Source: Saprospiraceae bacterium
GTDB taxonomy: Bacteria; Bacteroidota; Bacteroidia; Chitinophagales; Saprospiraceae
Direction: 5' to 3'
NCBI GenBank assembly: GCA_019187225.1
Contig: JABAQQ010000019.1
Coordinates: 62,001-126,000 of the forward strand
Length of the DNA: 64,000 nucleotides
In this document: positions 47,674-56,239 of the stretch, piece after piece
Numbering within the stretch: the stretch's first letter is position 1
Layout of the letters: each line of letters begins with the position of its first letter
Program-made: the position numbers and the translations under genes
The notes under the pieces: model-generated
What the model was told of the DNA's origin: nothing
What the model saw: only the letters and a program-made list of their open reading frames with translations
Databases searched by the model: none

Positions 47674-50628
47674 TCACTGATTTTGCTTCAAAGCACGGTA
47701 AACAACGCTTTGCAACTTCGGCCTGTAATTCCCGTCAATCAATTTTCCGTTCTCCATCGTCGGATAAGTCCGGTTGGATAAAAACATGAAGATCAGGTTT
47801 TTATCCGGGTCGGCCCAGACGCCGATGCCCGTGAAACCCATATGACCGAAGGTGTTCGGTCCGGCCAGAGCGCTCATGTTCTGGCTTTCCTGAGGGTTCA
47901 GTTCTTTCATATCGAAGCCGATGCCGCGGCGGGTGCTACCGTTGGCGCGCGTGGTGAACAGCTTTACGGTTTCGGGTCTTAAATATTGTTTTCCGCCATA
48001 AGAGCCGCCGTTGAGCAGCATCTGGAACACCCGCGCCAGGTCGTTGGCATTGCTGAACAAACCCGCGTGTCCGCTCACACCGCCGAGCATCGCAGCGCCC
48101 ATATCGTGCACGTAACCCTGAATGCGCTGGTGGCGGAAATAAGCGTCTTCCTCTGTCGGCGGGCAGCGGTCGGCCCAGCCCTTTTCCCAGGGATTGTACG
48201 TCATGGTGGCGAGGCCGAGCGGGCGGTAAAAATATTGTTCCGCATACCGGTCAACGCTCAGGCCGCTGCTGCGTTCGATGGCGCGGGCAGTGAGGTAAAG
48301 ACCCAGGTCCGAGTATTTATATCGCTTTTCCGGCAACAGCGGACTTCTGAAAAGGGTGTCCCAAAGCCAGTCCGCCCTTTTGTTTTCCATGAACATGCCC
48401 GGCGCGACGGGGATATCCGAATCGTGGTCCTTTTGGCGGTGATAAATATGCGCGTCGGGCAAACCATTTTCGAGTGTGAATTTGTAAAACGGGATCCATG
48501 CTTGTAAACCCGCGTGGTGGGCGAGTATTTCCCTGATTTTCAGCGATTTTTTATCGGTGGCCAATAATTCCGGCACGTAACAGGCCATCGTCGAATCGAG
48601 GTCGAGTTGACCGTTTTCCACCAATCGCATCGCCGAGATCGTCGTGGCCGCCACTTTTGTCACCGATGCCAGGTCGTAGATGCTCTCAGTCGTCACGGGC
48701 ATCGTTTGTTCGTAAGTGAAATATCCGTAGGCTTTGTGCCATACTACTTTGCCATCCTTTGCCACAAGTATCTGGCAACCGGGCGCAGCGCCGGTACGGA
48801 TGAGTTCCTCCACCAGGTCGTCCATCAATTCCAGCGTGTCGCTGCTCATGCCGACCGATTCGGGCAAATCGTAGCCCAGCCGTTTTTGGGCAAATGTTTT
48901 TTGGATACCCTGCCCGAATTGCGCTGATGCGGAAGCAGTTACAGGTAGTTTTCCGCTCAGGTCATTGGCGCCGAAGAGGCTTTGCGCTGCCAGTTCCTGC
49001 GCGGGCGGGTCTTCGGTGAAAGCCTGGAGCAGCACCGGAACGTCGTCGAAATATTTCAGGCTGTAAGGGTTGCCGAACATCGTCACGGCCACCGTCGTCA
49101 GGCTGTCGAGGCGGCGCACGAGTTGTACCTGGCTGTCGCTGAGGCCGAAATTGTCCGACGCTTTCGTGCGGGTGTTGTGAAAACTTGCGAGCACGACGTC
49201 GAATTGTCGCAACGTGTCCAACAGGTTCGCTGCCAGGGTGGAATCCACTTCTTTTCCCGCGTTGAAATGGCTGACCCGCGCATAGTAGCCGCAATACGTC
49301 TGGAATATCGTCCGGTTGGTGTCGCCCAGCGCCAGCGTGGCGATCCTGTGTTTTTCTAAGCCCGGGAAGCCCGTCAGCCCGGTGTTGTCGCGCACGAGCG
49401 TGAGCGCGTGGGCGATGAGCCGGCGTTTGTGGGCGAGGTATTCCGGCAGGTTCAGGTCGCGGCGCAGGTTGGTCAGGTCCACGCGTTGGGGAGTGGTGAG
49501 GCCGAGGCGGTATTTGGCGCGCAGCACCCGCTTGACGCTGGCATTCAGGCGTTCGCGGTCGAGGCGGCCGTCGGCCAGCGCCGTTTTGATGGCGCTCATG
49601 GCGGCGTCCACGTCGGCGGGCAGCAGCACCACGTCGTTGCCCGCGCGCAGGGCTTCCACGTCGGCCTCGCCGGGTTTGAAGTGTTTGGTGACGCCCTGCA
49701 TCTCCATCGCGTCGGTGAAGATCAATCCTTCAAAACAGATTTGTTCGCGCAGGAGGGTTTCGATCGTCGGCTCGCTCAGCGTGGTCGGGCGGTTGGGACG
49801 GTTGTCGAGCGCAGGCACACTCAGGTGGGCCACCATCACCGAACCGACGCCCGCCTGCGCCAGCGCGCGGAAGGGGAACAACTCGATGCTGTCGAGCCGC
49901 TGGCGGTCGTGGGCGATGAGCGGCAGGTCGAAGTGAGAATCCATATCCGTGTCGCCGTGACCGGGGAAATGTTTGGCGCAGGCCAGCACGCCGCCGTCCT
50001 GCAGGCCCATCATGTACTGGAAGGCCTTGGCCGTCACGTTCGCGCGGTCTTCGCCGTAGGAGCGCTCGTTGATGACCGGGTTGGCGGCGTTGTTGTTCAC
50101 GTCCACGTCGGGTGCGAAGTTGACCTGCACACCGAGCCGGCGGCACTGGCGGGCGATGTCGCGCCCCATTTCGTAGATCAGTTTGTTGTCCTGCACCGCG
50201 CCGAGCATCATGGCGCGGGGATAGGAGATGGCGCTCGAGCGGAGGCGCATCCCGATGCCGTTCTCATAATCGCCCGCGATCATCAGCGGCAGATGCGGGC
50301 TGGCGGCTTGGTAGCGGTTGGTGAGTTCGGCCTGTTTCTCCACGGTGCCGGCGAGGGTGGGATTGAAAAAGCACAAACCGCCGGGTTTGTAGCGCCGGAT
50401 GAAGTCTTCCACCTGCTGCTCGTACGCCGCATCTTTGTCGGCGTGGGCGCGCAGCATGAAGAGTTGGCCGAAACGCTCGTCGTCGCTCAGCGCGTTGAAC
50501 ACCGAGTCCACCCAGCGTCCTTCGCGGGGGTCGAAATTGCGGGAAAAATCGAAGGGGCGCACCGGGTTGTTCGCCGACAAAGCGAGCAAGGCGCTGAAAA
50601 TCAGGGAGGTCAGGATGATTCGATGCAC
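47674..50628 (-). CDS. GH3 beta-N-acetylglucosaminidase fused to a beta-lactamase-fold serine hydrolase
   Basis: 984 aa, signal peptide (IILTSLIFSALLALS). Residues 35-390 form a NagZ-like GH3 barrel: AGDYENGIGMRL, KHFPGHGDTDMDSH near residue 215 (catalytic His/Asp loop typical of NagZ), and the nucleophile Asp in FTDAMEMQG near residue 302. Residues ~400-570 are a GH3 C-terminal sandwich. Residues ~600-980 are a class C beta-lactamase/esterase-like domain with SVTK (nucleophile Ser) near residue 656, YSDLGLY near residue 770 and GHAGLF. This fusion recurs in Bacteroidota and is thought to act on peptidoglycan in the periplasm. Confidence 0.92.
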   Translation of the reverse strand: MHRIILTSLIFSALLALSANNPVRPFDFSRNFDPREGRWVDSVFNALSDDERFGQLFMLRAHADKDAAYEQQVEDFIRRYKPGGLCFFNPTLAGTVEKQAELTNRYQAASPHLPLMIAGDYENGIGMRLRSSAISYPRAMMLGAVQDNKLIYEMGRDIARQCRRLGVQVNFAPDVDVNNNAANPVINERSYGEDRANVTAKAFQYMMGLQDGGVLACAKHFPGHGDTDMDSHFDLPLIAHDRQRLDSIELFPFRALAQAGVGSVMVAHLSVPALDNRPNRPTTLSEPTIETLLREQICFEGLIFTDAMEMQGVTKHFKPGEADVEALRAGNDVVLLPADVDAAMSAIKTALADGRLDRERLNASVKRVLRAKYRLGLTTPQRVDLTNLRRDLNLPEYLAHKRRLIAHALTLVRDNTGLTGFPGLEKHRIATLALGDTNRTIFQTYCGYYARVSHFNAGKEVDSTLAANLLDTLRQFDVVLASFHNTRTKASDNFGLSDSQVQLVRRLDSLTTVAVTMFGNPYSLKYFDDVPVLLQAFTEDPPAQELAAQSLFGANDLSGKLPVTASASAQFGQGIQKTFAQKRLGYDLPESVGMSSDTLELMDDLVEELIRTGAAPGCQILVAKDGKVVWHKAYGYFTYEQTMPVTTESIYDLASVTKVAATTISAMRLVENGQLDLDSTMACYVPELLATDKKSLKIREILAHHAGLQAWIPFYKFTLENGLPDAHIYHRQKDHDSDIPVAPGMFMENKRADWLWDTLFRSPLLPEKRYKYSDLGLYLTARAIERSSGLSVDRYAEQYFYRPLGLATMTYNPWEKGWADRCPPTEEDAYFRHQRIQGYVHDMGAAMLGGVSGHAGLFSNANDLARVFQMLLNGGSYGGKQYLRPETVKLFTTRANGSTRRGIGFDMKELNPQESQNMSALAGPNTFGHMGFTGIGVWADPDKNLIFMFLSNRTYPTMENGKLIDGNYRPKLQSVVYRALKQNQ

Positions 50629-50679
50629 GGGAAACGGTCTTTTTTGACCGTAAAGGTGGGGAAAAGTTGGGGTTAACAG

Positions 50680-51420
50680 TTAGAAGTCTTTAGTCTTGTT
50701 TTTCCGCTGCTTATACAAGTCCTCATTCTGCTTTTTTTTCTCATTTTCTAAAATGGCATCTAAACGAGCCGCACCAACTTTCTCTAAGTAATCCATATAA
50801 GGATAAGATTTCTTTCGGGCATAAATTATACTTACACAATAATTCATTACTGTATATTGAGTAATAGGCATTTTAATAACTTTAGTACAGTCCCAACTGT
50901 GATAAGATATCTCAGTATTTCCTCTGAGCCAAAATATTCTTCTATCCTGTGCTCCGCTACCAATATAATTAAAATCGTTGTATCCGTATCTTTCATTCAA
51001 TATATTGATCAGATTCGTATTGTCGCTATTGGGAATAGCTGAAGATGCATCAAAAATTGCAAATAACACAAGGGCATCAAGATGGTTGTTTAAAAAATGG
51101 GATCGTATCTTAAGGTTTTTTATTTTACTCCAGCCTGTCAAATATAAAGTATCATTATTTTCTATTTTAATCTTATTCTCAGAAAGTAATATTTTAATCT
51201 TATTTTCAAAGTCACTTTTGGATTGTCCAAGTACGAATCCTAAAAAAACCGAATCAATTGTTACTTTTAAATTGTTTTCTTTCTATAGGGCATCAACAGA
51301 ATTTTTATAACAATCCATATCAAAACATTGTGTTTTGTATTTACTCTGGTTGAAGATTTCTGCTTCATTATTACAGGAAAGCATTCCAAAAAAGAACATG
51401 ATATTTATTAATATTTTCAT
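50680..51420 (-). pseudogene. Lipoprotein gene interrupted by an in-frame amber codon
   Basis: Read from ATG 51420 the frame starts with a lipoprotein signal (MKILINIMFFFGMLSCNN) and stops at TAG 51285-51283, after VDAL. The same frame then runs open for another 200 codons (KENNLKVTIDSVFLG onward) to 50680. The two parts look like one protein of about 246 aa. Only the later part has a conventional open frame, starting at TTG 51141. AT-rich, no known family. Point mutation, sequencing error or read-through are the options; a dead gene is most likely. Confidence 0.65.
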
Positions 51421-51435
51421 CTTTTAGAATTGAAG

Positions 51436-51900
51436 TTAATCATAATTTGAAAAATCAATTGTTCCCTCCATATAACCTTTGTAGATTATTATGTCTAAAT
51501 TTTCTGGGATAATTTTAAGAACGAATGCGATACCTTGCGGTTTATAAATTTTTACTAATTGAACTTTAGCAGTACCTTTTTTCTCGTCATAGGTGTTAAT
51601 GTATCTCCAATTGAAATAAAAGATATCGGCCTCATAAGTTTCGTAAGTCTCTTTACGTTTTGTACTTTCTGTTGAATACATAGGCCCATAGCTTTGAGAA
51701 TTTGAGTTTGGCCAAACATTCGCCATATAAATTAAGCCGTCGTTGCCACTTGTATAAAAAACTGTATATGCACCAGCTTTTAAAAGCGTCTGTGTCACAT
51801 CTATTCCGTTTTTAGATGCATCGGTAATAATGAACTTTGCTATTATCTCTTGTTGCTCGTTTTGCGCAACCAATATTTGTGAGAGAAGTATCCCTAACAA
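51436..51900 (-). CDS. Exported small protein of unknown function, start codon unclear
   Basis: About 154 aa. The upstream codons KKPAILGLLGILLSQILVAQ form a good signal peptide, but no ATG or GTG precedes them before an in-frame TAA; TTG 51900 or ATT 51909 are the only candidates. The mature part is beta-rich (IIAKFIITDASKNGIDVTQ, AYTVFYTSGNDGLIYM). No family recognised. It begins just after the 50-aa ORF and may depend on translational coupling, or its start was lost by a slip in the A7 run near 51915-51921. Confidence 0.5.
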   Translation of the reverse strand: MLGILLSQILVAQNEQQEIIAKFIITDASKNGIDVTQTLLKAGAYTVFYTSGNDGLIYMANVWPNSNSQSYGPMYSTESTKRKETYETYEADIFYFNWRYINTYDEKKGTAKVQLVKIYKPQGIAFVLKIIPENLDIIIYKGYMEGTIDFSNYD

Positions 51901-51920
51901 ACCGAGAATCGCTGGTTTTT

Positions 51921-52073
51921 TTACGCGGTCAGATTCTTAGTGTTGCTCCACTTGTCGAATGGGTTCTGCTCTCCACCCTTGATATTGTTTGCAGCCTGCC
52001 CTTTTCCTAATATTAAACTCATGGACAGAAGTATCGTTGAATTATTGGCGGAGGAAGTCATACGGGTTTTCAT
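51921..52073 (-). CDS. 50-aa ORF with its own promoter
   Basis: MKTRMTSSANNSTILLSMS begins a short protein with a weak hydrophobic stretch (TILLSMSLILGKGQA) and an NPFDKW-containing tail. A full promoter lies directly upstream (52084-52114), giving an almost leaderless transcript. Its stop is 21 nt before the TTG of the next ORF, so it may be a leader peptide or the damaged beginning of that gene. No relatives recognised. Confidence 0.45.
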   Translation of the reverse strand: MKTRMTSSANNSTILLSMSLILGKGQAANNIKGGEQNPFDKWSNTKNLTA

Positions 52074-52083
52074 TTCTCACGGT

Positions 52084-52114
52084 CAAAAATAGCCGCATCT
52101 CCCCTCCCCACCAA
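52084..52114 (-). promoter_or_regulatory. Promoter partly supplied by a repeat element
   Basis: On the minus strand TTG (52114-52112), 20 nt, then TATTTTTG (52091-52084). The -33 TTG lies within the family A repeat (52097-52151). Confidence 0.55.
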
Positions 52115-52151
52115 GCTGTCTCCCCCAGAAGAGTAGTTCTGTCAGGCGGGT
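52097..52151. repeat. REP-like element, family A, copy 1
   Basis: Minus sense starts ACCCGCCTGACAGAACTACT (52151-52132) and continues through a GGGGGA-type purine stretch. The 20-nt head is identical in copy 2 (53163-53182) and nearly so in copy 3 (54818-54836). It sits 14 nt downstream of the PIN toxin stop. Confidence 0.75.
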
Positions 52152-52165
52152 GACGTTTTTTATCT

Positions 52166-52579
52166 TTAGGTTTTCTGCCAAAACTGTTGAAATTCAGAGA
52201 GTTTCATGGCGACGACTTTGGGGAAGCCAATCTTTTTCAGGACTTTAAAATGCCGGTCGTTGGTCACGATGAGGTCTGCATTGGCGGCAATGGCACAGTC
52301 CACAAACTTATCGTCGTCAGGATCGTTGGCAATCAATTTCCAGCGGACGTGAACGGTAATTTTTTGTGTTCCGGGAAGTTCGAGTATCGTTTTGGTGACG
52401 AGGTTTCCGAGCACATCACTGCTGAAGAACTCATCCAGCACTTCCACGTATTCGTCGAGGATGTCGGTTGTCACAGCCAGTTTGACGTCTCCGCGCAGTA
52501 TGGCATCGTACATCCAACGATGTTCGGCCTTGCGAGGCAGTATTTGGACAAGACAGTTTGTGTCGAGGACGATGGTCAC
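52166..52579 (-). CDS. PIN-domain toxin (COG1569-like), second copy
   Basis: 137 aa PIN domain: IVLDTNCLVQ at the N-terminus, EYVEVLDEF near residue 44, NDPDDDKFVDCAIAANAD near residue 85 and VTNDRHF near residue 106 give the acidic cluster of the RNase site. Overlaps the antitoxin stop by 4 nt (translational coupling). Related to the toxin at 1556 and to the broken copy near 53300. Confidence 0.88.
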   Translation of the reverse strand: MTIVLDTNCLVQILPRKAEHRWMYDAILRGDVKLAVTTDILDEYVEVLDEFFSSDVLGNLVTKTILELPGTQKITVHVRWKLIANDPDDDKFVDCAIAANADLIVTNDRHFKVLKKIGFPKVVAMKLSEFQQFWQKT

Positions 52580-52827
52580 GGATTGGCTGAACGCTTTTTG
52601 CTGCGGAGATGCAGGTTTTGGGTCGCTTTTTTAAAGGACTCTTGCGTGTAGCCGCGTTTTTCCCAAATTTCATCCAATGCCTCGTCGGCTTTGCGGGCGT
52701 AGTATTGAGCCAGCAATTCCTTGATTTCCAGCAATTCGCGCTCTGTCATCGTTCGGGAAAACAATTCCAGCAAGTGCAACTGCACGGGATTGAGTTTGGT
52801 AGGTGTTTCGGCTGATGAAGTTGTCAT
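52576..52827 (-). CDS. Antitoxin partner of the second PIN toxin
   Basis: 83 aa, charged and helical (FSRTMTERELLEIKELLAQYYARKADEALDEIW), with a basic end (LRSKKRSANP). Overlap with the toxin and the promoter directly upstream define the operon. Not similar in sequence to the first antitoxin. Family not recognised, but the LxEIKxLLAxYYAxKADE pattern is frequent in antitoxins next to COG1569 toxins. Confidence 0.78.
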   Translation of the reverse strand: MTTSSAETPTKLNPVQLHLLELFSRTMTERELLEIKELLAQYYARKADEALDEIWEKRGYTQESFKKATQNLHLRSKKRSANP

Positions 52828-52845
52828 TTTTAATTATTCTACTTG

Positions 52846-52853
52846 CAAAAATA
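52846..52853 (-). promoter_or_regulatory. -7 box of the second PIN operon
   Basis: The minus strand reads TATTTTTG, followed by C, 18 nt before the ATG at 52827. Confidence 0.55.
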
Positions 52854-53090
52854 AGGCATTTAGGTATCGAAAAAGATTTTATCGCTCATTGGCCTCTTCG
52901 CGATTGAATTTGAAGCCCCGGGTATCAATTTGAGTTGCCTTAAACTCCCGAAAGCCGAATCACGCGCATTTGCTACAATTCGAGGAGTACGTTCAGGGCG
53001 TGATTGTCCAATATTTCAACTGTGAAGGTCATAGGTTAAGCTATTTTGGCTTCAAAGTTAGGAATAAATTGCGAAAAGTTGAACAACCAG
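52854..53090. other. Gene-free stretch upstream of the second PIN operon
   Basis: No convincing ORF, repeat or RNA structure seen between the antitoxin promoter and the family A repeat copy 2. Short open frames here lack start signals and known motifs. Confidence 0.4.
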
Positions 53091-53182
53091 GGGGACGTTT
53101 ATTCTCTACGCCCAAAAAAATAGGCGTCCCCTGCGCACCGCCTCGCCGCTTCCCCCAAAAAGAGTAGTTCTGTCAGGCGGGT
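53091..53182. repeat. REP-like element, family A, copy 2
   Basis: Contains a GGGGACG/CGTCCCC stem (53091-53097 with 53125-53131) and ends with the 20-nt head AGTAGTTCTGTCAGGCGGGT (53163-53182), identical to copy 1. Confidence 0.75.
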
Positions 53183-53203
53183 GGCTTTTTTAAGCGCAGT
53201 GAA

Positions 53204-53293
53204 GAGGTGTCATCGCCGAAGGAACGAAGGCGGTGACATCTCGCAGCGGTGGTCAGGAGATGTCGCCCCTCCCCGTTTCCGGGACGACACCTC
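53204..53293. repeat. REP-like element, family B, intergenic copy
   Basis: GAGGTGTCATC (53204-53214) pairs with GACGACACCTC (53283-53293), one mismatch; the inside carries GATGTCGCCCCT. Same family as the in-frame copy in the kinase gene. It abuts the broken PIN gene. Confidence 0.75.
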
Positions 53294-53405
53294 CTGATCA
53301 ATTTTGAAATACCAGCCGCCGGTCACAATAATGTCAGCATTGGCAGCGACGGAGCAGTCAACAAACTTATCGTTGTCGGGGTGACCTGCAAGTGCATTTG
53401 AACAG
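53294..53405 (-). pseudogene. PIN toxin remnant
   Basis: In minus sense HPDNDKFVDCSVAANAD, then IIVTGGWYFKIDQE, matches NDPDDDKFVDCAIAANAD, LIVTNDRHFKVLKK of the toxin at 52166. The N-terminal half and the last ~25 residues are missing, and the catalytic Asp region (VTND) is changed to VTGG. The family B repeat starts where the match ends, so insertion or repeat-mediated deletion is likely. Confidence 0.7.
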
Positions 53406-53467
53406 GGTCGGGTCACGATGAAGTAGGGGAAATGCAGCGGCTTTTTTTAAAAAGGGTGACTAAATTT

Positions 53468-54667
53468 TCATTGCTTCAACAGCACACACTCCACCCGCCT
53501 GTTCTTCTGCCGTCCTTCTTCCGTTGTGTTGTCGGCTACCGGGCGGCGCTCGCCGAAGCCGCGTGAGCGCAGCCGTTCGGCGGGGATTTCTTTGGAAATC
53601 AGGTAGTCGAAGACAGCTTTTGCGCGCCGTTCGGAAAGATCGAGGTTGTATTCTTCTGAGCCGGCATCGTCCGTATGCCCGGCAATGCCGAGTTCGGATG
53701 CAGGATATTTTTTCAAAAAAATGACCAGCGAGTCCAGTTCGGCGCCCGCTTCCGGTCGCAGATCGGCTTTATCAAAGTCGAACAGCACTCCTGCGCTGAA
53801 GGTAAATCGCCGCTCTTGAAGCAACTGTTTCTCCATTGTCAGCACGGGCGCCTCCGGCTCGATTTCAGGTGCGACAGAAATATCATCTATGCACAAATAT
53901 CCTGCTCTTTTCGTGCGGTCAATGGGGAATTTGGTCGCGTCGTTTTGTTGCTCGATGCGGCGGTGCTGCCCGGCGCTCAGATTGTTGGCCGTCTGGCTGT
54001 CGCTGAAAAAATTGCCGATGAGAAAATATTGGAAAGGCTGGTCGGGCACGAAAGTGGCGGACAACCTGACCCAGGCCCCGTTCGTGGCGATGATGTCGGA
54101 AAAGTTGACTTGCGGGCGCAACAAGCCATCCTGAACCAGTTGCCAGAAGCCACCCCGGACATTTTGTTGCCGCAGCACAGAAAATGCAAATCCCAGATTG
54201 CCGGCCTGCACCGGCTCGACGGGTGTTTTCGGCGAATAAACTTTTGCCAAATGGTCAAGTATAATGGCCGAATCTTCACGCACCCATACTTCCACGCGGT
54301 ATTTCCGGCCCGGCTTGAGCGGCGCCGAAAGCCGTCCCTGCACTACTTCGTGATAGTCGCCTTTTTGCTGACCCACATCTTCCCCCGGCAGGTAATGGAT
54401 GATGCCGAGGCAAAATTCGCCCGAATGTGCCGCCTGCATGAAGTGGCAATTTTCCGCTGCTCGCAGTACATCGGGTGTCATGTCAGGAAAAGTCGTCCAA
54501 ACCTCGATCTTTTCTCCGAAAAAGGTAGAAGACTGCATAAACTCGCACGACACCGTTATCGCGTTGGATTTCAACTGCTCGAAGGAGGGGTTGAGGACGA
54601 GATTTTGTGCAGGCAACTGGCCGGGGGAGAGCAAGAGGGGAAGCGTTAAGCGAGCGATCTTGAGCAT
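53468..54667 (-). CDS. OmpA-family protein with N-terminal jelly-roll-like domain
   Basis: 399 aa from ATG 54667 (MLKIARLTLPLLLSPGQLPAQ, signal peptide). Residues 20-240 begin NLVLNPSFEQL and look like a sugar- or protein-binding sandwich. Residues ~290-399 form an OmpA C-terminal domain (FDFDKADLRPEAGAELD, AGHTDDAGSEEYNLDLSERRA, RSRGFGERRP, NRRVE) that binds peptidoglycan. Same domain build as the C-terminal part of the protein at 60038. Last gene of the peptide-export locus on this strand, so possibly an envelope component of it. Confidence 0.87.
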   Translation of the reverse strand: MLKIARLTLPLLLSPGQLPAQNLVLNPSFEQLKSNAITVSCEFMQSSTFFGEKIEVWTTFPDMTPDVLRAAENCHFMQAAHSGEFCLGIIHYLPGEDVGQQKGDYHEVVQGRLSAPLKPGRKYRVEVWVREDSAIILDHLAKVYSPKTPVEPVQAGNLGFAFSVLRQQNVRGGFWQLVQDGLLRPQVNFSDIIATNGAWVRLSATFVPDQPFQYFLIGNFFSDSQTANNLSAGQHRRIEQQNDATKFPIDRTKRAGYLCIDDISVAPEIEPEAPVLTMEKQLLQERRFTFSAGVLFDFDKADLRPEAGAELDSLVIFLKKYPASELGIAGHTDDAGSEEYNLDLSERRAKAVFDYLISKEIPAERLRSRGFGERRPVADNTTEEGRQKNRRVECVLLKQ

Positions 54668-54736
54668 GGCGTATAGCAGCAAACGTTTCAGATGGCCGGA
54701 TATTAGCTTTGGGTTAAGGAAATTATCGCAGCGACC

Positions 54737-54836
54737 GTGTCATCATCTGAGATGTCGCCCCTTCCTGCATCAATGATGACATCTCCCTCCCTCTAAGCTG
54801 CCTCCCTCAATACAACGCAGTTCTGTCTGGCGGGTA
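54737..54836. repeat. Family B partial copy joined to family A copy 3
   Basis: GTGTCATC with GATGTCGCCCCTTCC and ATGATGACATCTCC (54737-54787) is a B-type palindrome; GCAGTTCTGTCTGGCGGGT (54818-54836) is the A-type head, ending 2 nt before the HlyD stop. The two families occur side by side again, as at 53.1-53.3 kb. Confidence 0.65.
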
Positions 54837-54838
54837 TT

Positions 54839-56152
54839 TTATCTGTTTTGCAGCAAATCGCGCAAACTGCCGAAAATCCGGTCAATCACTCTTCGGTCTT
54901 CGGTGACGATGCGTACCTGTCCCGACATTTCCTGCCGGAAAGGGATGGCCTTGCTATATGTAGTGGTCAATGAATCGGATAAATACAAGTCGAGGAGGTA
55001 TACTTCTTCCTGTCCGTCTTTTTTCGGGAGCAGGGACATATTGGCAACGGTTGTTTCGAGGACACCGAATTGTTGGGCAGGATATCCATCCAAACGAATG
55101 ACGGCGCGTTGGCCGGAGGCGATTTTGCCCGAATTCAGCAAAGGCAGGGTCGCTTTTCCGACAATCCCCGTAGCGTCGCCGGCGGTATTGGAAACCGGTA
55201 CGATGGCCAGCACTTCTTCGCCGGCGCCGACAGATTGTTGAGCGCTCCAGATTTTAGAAAAAGAGACATGGCCGCTGATGGGCGCGGTGATGAGAAAAGA
55301 TTGTTTCCATCCGGCGATGGCACTGCGCAGCAGCTGAAGGTCTTCCGCAAGGCTTAGTTGTTTTTCGTTCAGATTGTCGGATTTTCCCTGGCGCAGGTCG
55401 TTGATCTGACTTTCCAATTGCCTGATCTGCATTTGATTTTGTAAAGCGACGGACTCGGCGTTTTGGTGCTGACGCTTTTGTTCGAGATATTTTGCTTCCG
55501 ATACTTCAAATTCCCTGTCCGCGATGACTTTGTCGAGATGAAGTTTTTGCTGCCGGCGATATTCTTTTTCTGCCAGAGCGAAAGCTTCCTGCATGGTGGC
55601 CTTTTGTTTCAAAATATTCACATACATGGCCTCCAACTGGGTTATTTGTTTTTGCAGGTACCCGATGCGTTCTTCAATTCCATTGAACCGGGAAAAATAA
55701 TCGAGGTCTTTCCAGTGTTGGCTGAATGCGGAATAAGCGTTTTGCAGTTCGCCGAGATGTAAGCCGGTTGGCAAGGAGGTTTTTTGCCCGCCGGTGCTAT
55801 CGAGCCATGACTCTAAGCGCATCACATCGCGCCATTGTGCAGGATTTTCCAACACTGCGAGTAATTGTCCTTGCCTCACCGTCTGTTTGTCCGCAACCAG
55901 AAGTTCGGTCACCCGCCCACCCGAGTTGGCCAATATCCGAATGGGTGGATGGGCGGTAGTGAGCACTACCCGTGCCTCGATAACATCGGGATAGTGGATG
56001 AAATAACTCAAAGCCAGCAAAAGCAGAAATGCGCTCGCCATTACGGTAATGCCGTATCGCATCATCCATGATGGCGGGTTGCCGAGGAGGTACTGGATCT
56101 GCTCGCGGTCATCATATTCAGTACTATCAGATGGCTCGTAAGAAAATGTCAT
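54839..56152 (-). CDS. HlyD-family periplasmic adaptor of the peptide exporter
   Basis: 437 aa. Short cytosolic N-terminus, one TM helix (ITVMASAFLLLLALSYFIHYP near residue 35), lipoyl-like half (NSGGRVTELLVADKQTVRQGQLLAVLE), long coiled-coil hairpin (residues ~150-280, LEAMYVNILKQKATMQEAF), second lipoyl half (FLITAPISGHVSFSK) and a C-terminal beta region. Membrane-fusion proteins of this type join a C39-peptidase ABC exporter to an outer-membrane channel. The exporter is at 61500; no TolC gene is present in the window. Confidence 0.9.
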   Translation of the reverse strand: MTFSYEPSDSTEYDDREQIQYLLGNPPSWMMRYGITVMASAFLLLLALSYFIHYPDVIEARVVLTTAHPPIRILANSGGRVTELLVADKQTVRQGQLLAVLENPAQWRDVMRLESWLDSTGGQKTSLPTGLHLGELQNAYSAFSQHWKDLDYFSRFNGIEERIGYLQKQITQLEAMYVNILKQKATMQEAFALAEKEYRRQQKLHLDKVIADREFEVSEAKYLEQKRQHQNAESVALQNQMQIRQLESQINDLRQGKSDNLNEKQLSLAEDLQLLRSAIAGWKQSFLITAPISGHVSFSKIWSAQQSVGAGEEVLAIVPVSNTAGDATGIVGKATLPLLNSGKIASGQRAVIRLDGYPAQQFGVLETTVANMSLLPKKDGQEEVYLLDLYLSDSLTTTYSKAIPFRQEMSGQVRIVTEDRRVIDRIFGSLRDLLQNR

Positions 56153-56239
56153 ATATTAATAATTTGAGCGATTCATAGGCAATGTACTTTGATCGCTAAC
56201 CTGTTCGCAGAAAACAGGAGTTGACCCTTTCAATGAAAA

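Noticed and set aside
52970-53167. 65-codon plus ORF
   Set aside because: Runs into the family A repeat and has no recognisable start or motif.
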